64,000 nt of DNA. Source: Clostridiales bacterium (GTDB lineage Bacteria; Bacillota; Clostridia; TANB77; SIG350). The notes under the pieces were generated by a model. It did no database searches and was not told the origin of the DNA. It was given only the letters and a program-made list of their open reading frames with translations. Made by a program: the position numbers and the translations under genes. This document shows positions 35,055-44,471 of this stretch, one piece after another. How positions within the stretch are numbered: the stretch's first letter is position 1; every line of letters starts with the position of its first letter. The stretch lies in assembly GCA_015056545.1 (NCBI GenBank), contig SVGE01000005.1:1-64000 (forward strand), written 5' to 3'.

Positions 35055-35139
35055 TATAAAACGACACATTTGCTTCAGCAGAGCGATGTGTCGTTATCTA
35101 AACAAAATTGGTAACCACATTTCTGCGGTTTCTTTTTCT
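35055..35139 (-). ncRNA. Candidate antisense RNA (type I antitoxin)
   Basis: A perfect promoter on the minus strand, TTGACA (35169-35174), 17-base spacer, TATAAT (35146-35151), should start RNA near 35139. The RNA has a stem AACCGCA/TGTGGTT (35112-35130) and ends with hairpin AACGACACAT/ATGTGTCGTT (35060-35069, 35086-35095) followed by TTTATATT. It is complementary to the 3' region of the small-peptide mRNA. Confidence 0.6.
35112..35138 (+). terminator. Likely terminator of the toxin mRNA
   Basis: AACCACA and TGCGGTT pair with one mismatch, followed by TTTCTTTTTC, so the sense RNA would end just where the antisense RNA begins. Confidence 0.5.
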
Positions 35140-35145
35140 ATATTT

Positions 35146-35174
35146 ATTATACACATATATATCCTATTTGTCAA
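35146..35174 (-). promoter_or_regulatory. Promoter of the antisense RNA
   Basis: TTGACA, exactly 17 bases, TATAAT on the minus strand, the best sigma-A match in this region. Confidence 0.8.
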
Positions 35175-35232
35175 ACAATTCAGTATTTTTTTCCCATACA
35201 TTGTTATATATATAGTTATTCAAGGAGGTTTT

Positions 35233-35616
35233 ATGAAATTTAATACTAATAGAGAAAAAGGAAATACTAGTTTAGGAATAGCAATTGCATACTATTCTTC
35301 AAATGGATATACTGTTTCTATTCCATTAAATGATACTCAAGATTATGATTTAATAATAGATAAAAATAATGTCTTAAAAAAAGTACAAGTAAAATCTACT
35401 TCATGTAAAACCAAATATGGCAATTATCAAGTTGCTTTAAAAAGTTGTGGAGGTACAAAAGGCAAACAATATAAAACAGTTATTGATACTAATGTTGATG
35501 AGCTATTTATATTAACTGAAAACATTGATATATATATATTGCCTATAAATGAAATAAGAAATAAATCTACATTAACAATTTGCAATAAATATGAAAAATA
35601 TAATATAAAAAAGTAA
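35233..35616 (+). CDS. PD-(D/E)XK endonuclease, group I-intron-associated type (PF11645-like)
   Basis: A 127-residue protein from ATG 35233 behind AAGGAGG; upstream codons in this frame overlap the antisense RNA and are rejected. Its fold motifs are NREKGNTSLGIAIAYYSSNGY, the acidic DYDLII and QVKSTS, which match the catalytic E, D, Q-x-K set of I-Ssp6803I-type homing endonucleases. That family contains the enzyme of a cyanobacterial tRNA-fMet intron. Here the gene is free-standing, about 520 bases after the tRNA-Tyr intron. Link to the intron is plausible but unproven. Confidence 0.72.
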   Translation: MKFNTNREKGNTSLGIAIAYYSSNGYTVSIPLNDTQDYDLIIDKNNVLKKVQVKSTSCKTKYGNYQVALKSCGGTKGKQYKTVIDTNVDELFILTENIDIYILPINEIRNKSTLTICNKYEKYNIKK

Positions 35617-35651
35617 AACATCAGGTAAAATAACTTTACCTGATGTTTTAC
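35613..35651. terminator. Bidirectional terminator
   Basis: A perfect 17-bp stem (35613-35629 with 35635-35651, loop ATAAC) between the plus-strand endonuclease and minus-strand neighbours. Confidence 0.9.
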
Positions 35652-35653
35652 TT

Positions 35654-35896
35654 TTATTCGAATTCTTTTTTGTTTTCTGTTTCTGTTTCTTTTTTATTTT
35701 TGAAATATGCATGAATTCTTCCTACTGTATATCCTACAAGCCCACCTATGCTGAATACAAAAATCATCATACCTATTCCTGTAACATAAAAATATGCTCT
35801 TAGCATTCCTCCAAAGATTTCAAAAATTAGTGGTATTAAAATAATACACGCAATTACAATTAAAATGGTCCGGAAAGTCTTCCTGTTAAATTTCAT
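35654..35896 (-). CDS. Small two-helix membrane protein, 80 aa
   Basis: Two hydrophobic helices (residues 10-28 and 37-58) joined by a short loop with FGGMLRAYF. The second has the glycine-rich GGLVGYTVGRIHAY, and a charged KKETETENKKEFE tail follows. The family is not recognised. It stands alone between recD2 and the terminator on the minus strand, with a GTGAGGT ribosome site. Confidence 0.6.
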   Translation of the reverse strand: MKFNRKTFRTILIVIACIILIPLIFEIFGGMLRAYFYVTGIGMMIFVFSIGGLVGYTVGRIHAYFKNKKETETENKKEFE

Positions 35897-35961
35897 GATT
35901 TTTACCTCACTTTATAATATATTTTTTATTGAAGTATTATATCATAAATTAAAACTATCGT

Positions 35962-38151
35962 CTACCCTCCAAAACATATTCTACTAAGCTTATACTCTAA
36001 TCCTGTTGTTCTTTCTTTTTGATTAACATTGTCTACCATGTTTTTTATTTCAGTTTCATCTCCAACAAGTATTATCATTTTCTTAGCTCTTGTAACTCCT
36101 GTATAAAGAAGATTACGTGTATATAACATTTTGGGTCCTTTTACAATAGGCATTATTACAACAGGAAATTCACTTCCTTGACTTTTATGTATTGTTATAG
36201 CATATGAATGTTCAAGTTCCTCTAAAACTGAATTAGTATATATAACTTTTTTTCCATCATCAAATAATACTTCTATTTCTCCTTCTGAATTATTTATTCT
36301 AGTTATATAACCTAAATCGCCATTGAAAATACCTTCACCAATATATCCATCTTTTTCCCATTGAATATCATAATTATTTTTGGTTTGCATCACTTTATCC
36401 CCAACTCTATACACAGTTTGTCCAAAAGTTTTTTCAGCTTTATATTCACTCTTTGGATTTAATGCATATTGAAGACATTTATTCATATTTTTAGTACCAA
36501 CATCTCCTCTTTTACTTGGACATATTATTTGTATATCTTTTACATTGTCTATATTATTAAAACCATTTAATCTTTTTTCACATAATTCAATAATTGTATT
36601 TAATACAACTTGCTGGTCATCACTTTTCATAAAAAAGAAATCTTTATCTTTTAAATCTAAATTTGGATATTCTCCATTATTTATTTTATGTGCATTTACA
36701 ATAATAGCACTTTCTTTAGCTTGTCTAAAAATTTCATCTAAATATATATGTTTAACAATTCCTGAATTTATTAAATTATTTAATATTTCACCAGGTCCAA
36801 CAGATGGAAGTTGGTCAGCATCTCCTACTAAAATAAGTTTTATATTATTATTTATTCCATGCATAACATAATCAAAAAGAATATTATCCATCATAGATAC
36901 TTCATCAATTATTAATACATCTTTATCTATTGGAGTTATATTAGCATTAAATTTATCTAGTTCATTTTCAATTTTATTTATTTCTAATAATCTATGTATT
37001 GTTTTCGCTTCAACACCTGTAAGTTCTGTCATTCTTTTTGCAGCTCTCCCAGTTGGAGCACAAAGTGCAATATCTAGATCTTCATCTTCAAATAATTTAA
37101 TTAAACATTTAATTATAGTTGTTTTACCAGTTCCTGGTCCCCCTGTTATTATACTTAACTGATTTTTATATGCCATATTTACAGCTTGTTTTTGTAACTC
37201 AGATAATTCAATATTTTGAAGTTTCTCTATTTTTTCAATCCTTTTATCTATATTGCATTCCTTTTCTTTTTGAACTGCAAACTCATATATTTTACTTGCA
37301 ATAAATTCCTCTGACTTGTACATTTTATATAAATATACATATTTAGTATCTTCTCTATTTTCAAGTACAAGGTCTTTATCATTTATTAATTCAATAATAC
37401 TATTTTCAACTAATATATTATCTACATTTAAAAACTTACATACTGCATCAACTAGATTTTCCATTTTCGCACAAGTATTTCCATTATATGTTGAATTAAG
37501 CAAACAATATTTTACACCACTTTTTATTCTCTTCATATCTGTTTTATCAAAATCTAGGTCTGATGCTATTTTATCTATAAAACTAAATTCTACTCCATAA
37601 AGCACATCTACTAAATAATATGGATTTTCATTTATTACATTAATAGAATTAGCTCCCCATACTTTATATACATTATTAATATTAGAAGCTCCTATTCCAT
37701 ATGGCTTAAGATATTTAGAAAGTTGCAAAAACGCCCATTCATCATTTACTGCCTTTTGTATTTCTATTGCTTTTGTCTCACTAATACCTCTTATTGTTGA
37801 TAATTTTTCTGGTTCATTTTTTAAAACTTCAAAACTTCCAGCACCAAACTGTTTTATAATTCTTTTTGCAATTGTTTTTCCAATACCTTTAATAAAACCT
37901 GAAGATAAGTATTCTAATAATTCTTCCTCATCTGTTGGAACAACTTTTTCAAATGTTTCTATTTTAAATTGTTTTCCATATACTTTATGTTCAGTATAAT
38001 TTCCAATTAATTGAAGCTTATCTCCTATCTTTATATATGGAACATATCCAACACACATTATTGATTTCTCTTCTGTTCTAAATAAAAATACTGCATATGA
38101 ATTTTTATCATTAAAATATATAATTTCTGTAACTTTTCCTATAAGTTCCAA
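35962..38151 (-). CDS. recD2: RecD2-type 5'-3' DNA helicase
   Basis: A 729-residue helicase of RecD2 length. An N-terminal OB-like region and helix-hairpin-helix part (FIKGIGKTIAKRIIKQFG, RGISETKAIEIQKAV) precede a superfamily 1B motor with Walker A TGGPGTGKTT (about residue 340). Motif II is VLIIDEVSMMD, with LVGDADQLPSVGPG, and the C-terminal YAITIHKSQGSEFPVV. RecD2 works in repair and fork restart without RecBC. The gene is preceded by a small ORF three bases upstream, likely co-transcribed. Confidence 0.95.
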   Translation of the reverse strand: MELIGKVTEIIYFNDKNSYAVFLFRTEEKSIMCVGYVPYIKIGDKLQLIGNYTEHKVYGKQFKIETFEKVVPTDEEELLEYLSSGFIKGIGKTIAKRIIKQFGAGSFEVLKNEPEKLSTIRGISETKAIEIQKAVNDEWAFLQLSKYLKPYGIGASNINNVYKVWGANSINVINENPYYLVDVLYGVEFSFIDKIASDLDFDKTDMKRIKSGVKYCLLNSTYNGNTCAKMENLVDAVCKFLNVDNILVENSIIELINDKDLVLENREDTKYVYLYKMYKSEEFIASKIYEFAVQKEKECNIDKRIEKIEKLQNIELSELQKQAVNMAYKNQLSIITGGPGTGKTTIIKCLIKLFEDEDLDIALCAPTGRAAKRMTELTGVEAKTIHRLLEINKIENELDKFNANITPIDKDVLIIDEVSMMDNILFDYVMHGINNNIKLILVGDADQLPSVGPGEILNNLINSGIVKHIYLDEIFRQAKESAIIVNAHKINNGEYPNLDLKDKDFFFMKSDDQQVVLNTIIELCEKRLNGFNNIDNVKDIQIICPSKRGDVGTKNMNKCLQYALNPKSEYKAEKTFGQTVYRVGDKVMQTKNNYDIQWEKDGYIGEGIFNGDLGYITRINNSEGEIEVLFDDGKKVIYTNSVLEELEHSYAITIHKSQGSEFPVVIMPIVKGPKMLYTRNLLYTGVTRAKKMIILVGDETEIKNMVDNVNQKERTTGLEYKLSRICFGG

Positions 38152-38155
38152 TTTT

Positions 38156-38428
38156 TCACCTCAAATTTATTACTCTTATTCCATAATCATCTTTTAGCTT
38201 TTTTATTATATCATAAGTTTCATTTTCTTTGCTATCATTTATATAAATAATATTATTAAAATACCAAAATTTATATATAAAAGTTCTAACAACTGCTTCA
38301 AAATTTTTTGAATTATCTATTTTTATAATTATTAGAACATCTTTGTATTTTATTTGAAATAATATATTTATGCAAATATTAATAAAACCATAAATAGCAA
38401 ATATCCAAAAAACACATTGAAAAAACAT
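38156..38428 (-). CDS. Hypothetical protein with one membrane helix, 90 aa
   Basis: An N-terminal hydrophobic segment (residues 1-26) is followed by a small alpha/beta part: KDVLIIIKIDNSKNFEAVVRTFIYKFWYFNNIIYINDSKENETYDII. The latter resembles part of a glycosyltransferase-like or DUF-type fold but too little is present to name it. It ends five bases before recD2 begins, and this position upstream of recD2 suggests one transcript. Confidence 0.6.
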   Translation of the reverse strand: MFFQCVFWIFAIYGFINICINILFQIKYKDVLIIIKIDNSKNFEAVVRTFIYKFWYFNNIIYINDSKENETYDIIKKLKDDYGIRVINLR

Positions 38429-38486
38429 AATCTCTCCTTATATGTAGAGGATTGCTATTAAGCAACCCCAGTATATTTAAAATTAT

Positions 38487-38939
38487 TTAGTCTCTACACA
38501 ATTCTTCAATAACACAATATAATAATTCAATAAAAGTTAAAACTGTAAATGCTAATGCTCCAAATATTACAAATATTAATATAGCAACTAATGTCCCAAC
38601 AGTAGTACCTGCTGTAATTACTGCAATACCAATTAAAGTAGCAACTAATAATATAACACTAACTAATACTATAGTTCTTAAAAGTGGGCATATACAACAA
38701 TTTGAGCAACACTTATTTCTAAATTCAATATTATCTAATACTTGTGTGAATAATAAGCCTAAAAGTATAAACACAGTTAAACCTATAATAATACCAGTTA
38801 TTATTAAGATTATTGGTAATAATGCTACAATTGTTGCTACTGTAATAACACCTGCAAATGCTAATCCAGCTATTATTCCACCTATAAATAATGCAATTAT
38901 TAATGGGCAGAAGTTAAACTTGCAACAGCTATTATTCAT
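38487..38939 (-). CDS. Cysteine-rich multi-helix membrane protein
   Basis: About 150 residues from the ATG at 38939 (site AAGGGGGGAG); the upstream frame adds an unlikely N-terminus. Four hydrophobic helices are visible (about 12-35, 36-60, 82-108, 110-135). Cysteine clusters are NSCCKFNFCP at the N-terminus, KCCSNCCICPLL between helices 2 and 3, and CVIEELC near the end. It could bind metal or be lipidated. I do not recognise the family. A single gene between terminator-like repeats. Confidence 0.6.
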   Translation of the reverse strand: MNNSCCKFNFCPLIIALFIGGIIAGLAFAGVITVATIVALLPIILIITGIIIGLTVFILLGLLFTQVLDNIEFRNKCCSNCCICPLLRTIVLVSVILLVATLIGIAVITAGTTVGTLVAILIFVIFGALAFTVLTFIELLYCVIEELCRD

Positions 38940-38981
38940 TTGTCTCCCCCCTTTCCATATTATCATTATATTCACATAAAA

Positions 38982-39014
38982 AAAATGTGTTAATTAGTTT
39001 TAACACATTTTTCA
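38982..39014 (-). terminator. Terminator of groES-groEL
   Basis: AAATGTGTTAA and TTAACACATTT stem with T8 on the minus strand. Confidence 0.8.
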
Positions 39015-39050
39015 ATTTATATATATTATATAGATATATTGTATCCTTTA

Positions 39051-41022
<1,972 letters not shown>

Positions 41023-41026
41023 CAGT

Positions 41027-41055
41027 ATTTTATATCAATATATTTCAATTGTCAA
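41027..41055 (-). promoter_or_regulatory. Sigma-A promoter of groES-groEL
   Basis: TTGACA (41050-41055), 17-base spacer, TAAAAT (41027-41032) on the minus strand, directly upstream of CIRCE. Confidence 0.8.
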
Positions 41056-41078
41056 TAGAAAAAATGTATATAAAAAAT

Positions 41079-41109
41079 AAATGTATAAATATTTCACATT
41101 TATACATTT
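41079..41109 (-). terminator. Terminator of the HlyD-like gene
   Basis: AAATGTATAAAT (41079-41090) and ATTTATACATTT (41098-41109), then a T-rich run. Confidence 0.75.
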
Positions 41110-41135
41110 ATTCATAAATTCAAAATTTATTCCTA

Positions 41136-42908
41136 TTATTGAGCCTTATATTCAGGATTTCTCGCTCTTACATATTCTCCTTCATTAACACCTGTAGTAA
41201 TTGCAACATATTCAGGTGTTTCTAATCCAATTATAACTTCTCTTTTTTCATATTCAGAACCATTCCATACATAAACAAAATTTTTATTTCTCTCTGTAAT
41301 TAGTGCACTTATTGGAACATATATTACATTTGTTGCTTCTTCTAAAATAACTTCAATTTTTGCTGTTTTTCCAATAATATCTTCAGTTGCTTCATCTTCA
41401 TTAATTTTTACTGTTACAGTATATTCCATTTCTATATCTGTTGATTCATATTTATCTGCATATGATACAATTCCATTTACATATTGTTCTTCTTCTCCAC
41501 CTGTTATAGTAAATCTTACTTTTTTAGCTTTATCGGATCCAGTATTAATTTTTTGTATATCTTCTGCTGATACTTTAAACTCTGCTTCTATTAAACCTGT
41601 TGTTTTTAACTCTACTAATTCTTTACTTGGATATACACTTTCTCCTACATTTAGAGGTTCTGATGTAACTATACCACTTGATGTAGCTCTTACAACAAAA
41701 TTATTAACTTCATTTCTTTTGTAATTGACTGTATTTCTTAGGTCTATTAAATCATTTTCATATTTTGTAACTCTTGATGTTATATCATCATTTTTTATTT
41801 TAAAGATAACACTATTAGCTTGATATTTTTTACCATTTTGCACATCAGTTGTTTCTATTACACCTTGTTGTGTTGCATATATAGGTAATGAAGCTGTTGA
41901 CCAGAAAGTTCCTGTACCTGTACTATTTAAAATTCCTGTTGCAGTAACAACTTCAGCTGATGATGTTACTCCAGATAAATTAATTGGTGAATCGTTTACA
42001 TATACACCTATTGTAATATATCCTTGGTCAATTGTTGAACTTTCTATATCATAAATTAATCCTGTTATTCCTTCTGTTCCTACACCTTTTATATTAACTG
42101 TTTGCCACTGAGTAACTGTTTTTAATTTATCATATGGAACAGTATATTCGACTCTAAATGTAGTGGTCGGAATATAATATGCTAAAATTTGACCTGGATT
42201 AACAGTTGAATCTTTTTGTACCTGTACATTTGTAACATATCCATCACAATTAGCTTTTACTTCTAATTCTTGTTTTTTTCTTTTATATAATTCTAACATT
42301 TCTTCCATACTTGAAATCGCATTTTCTAAATTTTTTACTTCTTGACTGGCAAAAGAAGAATCTAATACTAATAATGTGTCTCCTTCTTTTACTTGTGCAC
42401 CATTTTTATATTTTACTTCAGTAACGGTTGCTGTAACTTGTGACTTAATTACCGCTGTACTAGATGATGCTAGTGTAGTCTGTCCACCACTTATTGATGT
42501 ATATATATCACCCTTTTCTGCTACAACATCTAAATATTCAGCTACAGGTTTTGGCTTAATCGCCATTAAAACAACAACTAGTAGAAGTAATACAACAAGT
42601 ACTGCAACTATCCCTATAATAAATTTTTTATTAGTTAATATATTTACTAATTTATCTGAACTTGACTCAGAATCATCATCATCTTCTATAATTGTTTCTC
42701 TTATTCTAATTGTTTCTCCATTTGGACCCTTTTCTATCCTTTCTCTAACAACTTGTTTGCCTTTTGGAGCTACTTCTTCTGTTGTTTCTTTTACTTCAGC
42801 TTTGTTTTTTACTGTTTTCTTTTTTTCAGGTTCTACTGTTTCTTCTTTTTTCTTAGTAGTTTTTTTCTTTTCTACTACTACTTTTTCATCTTCAGTTTTT
42901 TTCGCCAT
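41136..42908 (-). CDS. HlyD-family membrane-fusion adaptor with long charged N-terminus
   Basis: A 590-residue protein. Residues 1-88 are Lys/Glu-rich and probably cytoplasmic. One membrane helix follows (about 95-117, FIIGIVAVLVVLLLLVVVLMAI). The outer part has the HlyD/lipoyl barrel (YTSISGGQTTLASSSTAVIKSQVTATV; GAQVKEGDTLLVLDSS), a coiled coil, and beta domains ending in IEVILEEATNVIYVPISAL. Such adaptors work with an ABC exporter such as MacB, but no transporter is adjacent. The long basic-acidic tail is unusual. It may serve a pump encoded elsewhere. Confidence 0.82.
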   Translation of the reverse strand: MAKKTEDEKVVVEKKKTTKKKEETVEPEKKKTVKNKAEVKETTEEVAPKGKQVVRERIEKGPNGETIRIRETIIEDDDDSESSSDKLVNILTNKKFIIGIVAVLVVLLLLVVVLMAIKPKPVAEYLDVVAEKGDIYTSISGGQTTLASSSTAVIKSQVTATVTEVKYKNGAQVKEGDTLLVLDSSFASQEVKNLENAISSMEEMLELYKRKKQELEVKANCDGYVTNVQVQKDSTVNPGQILAYYIPTTTFRVEYTVPYDKLKTVTQWQTVNIKGVGTEGITGLIYDIESSTIDQGYITIGVYVNDSPINLSGVTSSAEVVTATGILNSTGTGTFWSTASLPIYATQQGVIETTDVQNGKKYQANSVIFKIKNDDITSRVTKYENDLIDLRNTVNYKRNEVNNFVVRATSSGIVTSEPLNVGESVYPSKELVELKTTGLIEAEFKVSAEDIQKINTGSDKAKKVRFTITGGEEEQYVNGIVSYADKYESTDIEMEYTVTVKINEDEATEDIIGKTAKIEVILEEATNVIYVPISALITERNKNFVYVWNGSEYEKREVIIGLETPEYVAITTGVNEGEYVRARNPEYKAQ

Positions 42909-42999
42909 TTTTTTATCCTCCTTTATATTTTACATTATACACATTATGTATTAACATTTCAAGTAGTTTTTTACTAATTTATTTTATCTTTTTTATAGA

Positions 43000-43043
43000 A
43001 AAAAAGAATAAAATTTTCTTATAAAAGCAATCTTATTCTTTTT
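43000..43043 (-). terminator. Terminator after the 44-aa gene
   Basis: AAAAAGAATAA and TTATTCTTTTT arms around an AT-rich loop. Confidence 0.65.
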
Positions 43044-43060
43044 AATAATATTAAAATATT

Positions 43061-43195
43061 CTATAACATACTTTTTAATATTCTTTTTCCTTTTTTCATA
43101 TACTTTTTAGTCATCCCCATCATATTTTGGTCCCACATTCCTAATGCAAAGCCAACTATACTTCCTATAACTAAACCTTTAACACATTTATTCAT
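43061..43195 (-). CDS. Small membrane-associated protein, 44 aa
   Basis: A short gene from ATG 43195 with AGGAGGT eight bases upstream. The peptide starts MNKCVKGLVIGSIVGFALGM, a YtxH-like glycine-rich hydrophobic segment. It continues with a Met-rich stretch (WDQNMMGMTKKYMKK) and a basic end. The strong ribosome site and terminator support it. The function is unknown; envelope association is likely. Confidence 0.65.
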   Translation of the reverse strand: MNKCVKGLVIGSIVGFALGMWDQNMMGMTKKYMKKGKRILKSML

Positions 43196-43220
43196 TATAT
43201 ATACCTCCTATACCATTACA

Positions 43221-43601
43221 TTATTTATATTGTACAAATTTATTTTTTATATACTTGTATAGGATTTGAAATAGTTGCCATATCCCTATAAATATTAAGA
43301 AATACCCAAAATATTTTTTTAAACTATTTGAATTTATATTTTTTGATATTATACTAAAAATAATACATAAAATTATTGAAATAGGTAATAATATCTTTAA
43401 GTTTTTAAAATTTATTTTTTTGTTTTTCCAATATGAAAAAACACTAATACTACCTGCTATTATATATAACCATAAATTAATATATTGTATTTTTTGCTGA
43501 GAATATTCTTCAAAAATATTAAGAATATATATAAGTAAGCTACCTCCGCCCATTCCAAAAGATATTAAAATTCCAGGTAAGATCCCATATAATATTTTCA
43601 T
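43221..43601 (-). CDS. TauE/SafE-type transporter, second half (126 aa)
   Basis: Four hydrophobic helices, with the motif GILPGILISFGMGGGSLLIYIL at the N-terminus. This is the repeat signature (G-x-GGG) of half of a sulfite/anion exporter of the TauE/SafE (DUF81) family. The usual protein has two such halves in one chain of about 250 residues. Here its ATG overlaps the stop of the other half (ATGA at 43598-43601), so the two are co-translated and likely form a heterodimer. Confidence 0.75.
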   Translation of the reverse strand: MKILYGILPGILISFGMGGGSLLIYILNIFEEYSQQKIQYINLWLYIIAGSISVFSYWKNKKINFKNLKILLPISIILCIIFSIISKNINSNSLKKYFGYFLIFIGIWQLFQILYKYIKNKFVQYK

Positions 43602-43945
43602 TTAATCATTCCTATCCCCATTATTATAGTAAAAATTGCAAACATTATAGATAATATATTTCTATTTATTTTATATACTAATTTATTACCTATTGTATTG
43701 CCTATTATTCCTCCTATAATTATATATACTATATCTAAGTCAATTGCTTGATTACTGCTATATATAAAGATATTTACAATAGTTAATATTAATATTATAA
43801 ATAATGTTGTTCCTCTTGCTGTATATTCATCATCTTTTAATATATATATTAAAGCAGGAACTAATATTAAACCTGCACCTGTTGAAAACATTCCATTTAT
43901 TATTCCTGCTATTATTGCTATTAAAATTATTTTTATATTTCTCAT
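43598..43945 (-). CDS. TauE/SafE-type transporter, first half (115 aa)
   Basis: A 115-residue membrane protein with IIAGIINGMFSTGAGLILVPALIYIL, the TauE repeat motif, then ARGTTLFIILILTIVNIFIY and GGIIGNTIGNKLVYKINRNIL, typical of the N-terminal half. It overlaps its partner by four bases. The substrate of these anion exporters is usually sulfur-containing organic acids or sulfite, not predictable here. No frameshift is needed, since each half has its own start and stop. Confidence 0.78.
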   Translation of the reverse strand: MRNIKIILIAIIAGIINGMFSTGAGLILVPALIYILKDDEYTARGTTLFIILILTIVNIFIYSSNQAIDLDIVYIIIGGIIGNTIGNKLVYKINRNILSIMFAIFTIIMGIGMIK

Positions 43946-43985
43946 AATTTTATTATTATATATTTTTATATTTTTTATTCAAAAA

Positions 43986-44026
43986 AATACTAAAACACAG
44001 ATATTATATCTGCGTTTTAGCATTTT
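43986..44026 (-). terminator. Terminator overlapping the end of the 101-aa gene
   Basis: AAATGCTAAAACGCAGAT and ATCTGTGTTTTAGTATTT pair, followed by T-rich sequence. Confidence 0.75.
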
Positions 44027-44309
44027 TCATGTAACCCAATTTACATACAAGTTCACATATTTTTTTATCAACTTCTGAAGTAATACTATCTGTTTGGTCT
44101 TTATAACATATAACCGCATTAATAATTAATTCAGTTGGTGAAAAATATACTTGTTCTAAATTAGATTCAGCAATCAGATTAATAAGTTCTTTCATATTAG
44201 ATATCGCTTCTTCTTTTTCTTTTTCATCAGTTCTAACAACATGATATAAAATATCCATATTCTGAACTATCTCATCTGTTTTCATTAATTTCGCTTTATT
44301 CGACTGCAT
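44004..44309 (-). CDS. Hypothetical soluble protein, 101 aa
   Basis: The likely start is ATG 44309 behind GGGGGTTTGAG; the longer frame adds a hydrophobic 13-residue extension. It is mostly helical: VQNMDILYHVVRTDEKEKEEAISNMKELINLIAE, then SPTELIINAVICYKD. No motif is recognised. It is a single-gene unit between terminators. Confidence 0.55.
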   Translation of the reverse strand: MQSNKAKLMKTDEIVQNMDILYHVVRTDEKEKEEAISNMKELINLIAESNLEQVYFSPTELIINAVICYKDQTDSITSEVDKKICELVCKLGYMKNAKTQI

Positions 44310-44426
44310 CTCAAACCCCCACACATAAAAAATATATATGAATAACATAATTAAATTTACCGCTAGCTATTATACCATATTGTATGTTAGTATTCAAGAT
44401 AATATTACTACTTTATCAAACAAAAA

Positions 44427-44464
44427 CTACAAGTATTAAAAATATATATTTTTAATACTTGTAG
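44427..44464 (-). terminator. Strong terminator after the LRR lipoprotein gene
   Basis: A perfect 18-bp stem (44427-44444 with 44447-44464) then TTTTTGTTT on the minus strand. Confidence 0.9.
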
Positions 44465-44471
44465 AAATTTA

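Noticed and set aside
42376-42954. A Ser/Thr/Phe-rich plus-strand ORF opposite the HlyD-like gene
   Set aside because: It is the reverse of the Lys/Glu-rich coding region and shows no start signal.
43221-43945. A frameshifted single TauE gene
   Set aside because: Both halves have proper starts and a neat ATGA overlap, as in real split pairs.
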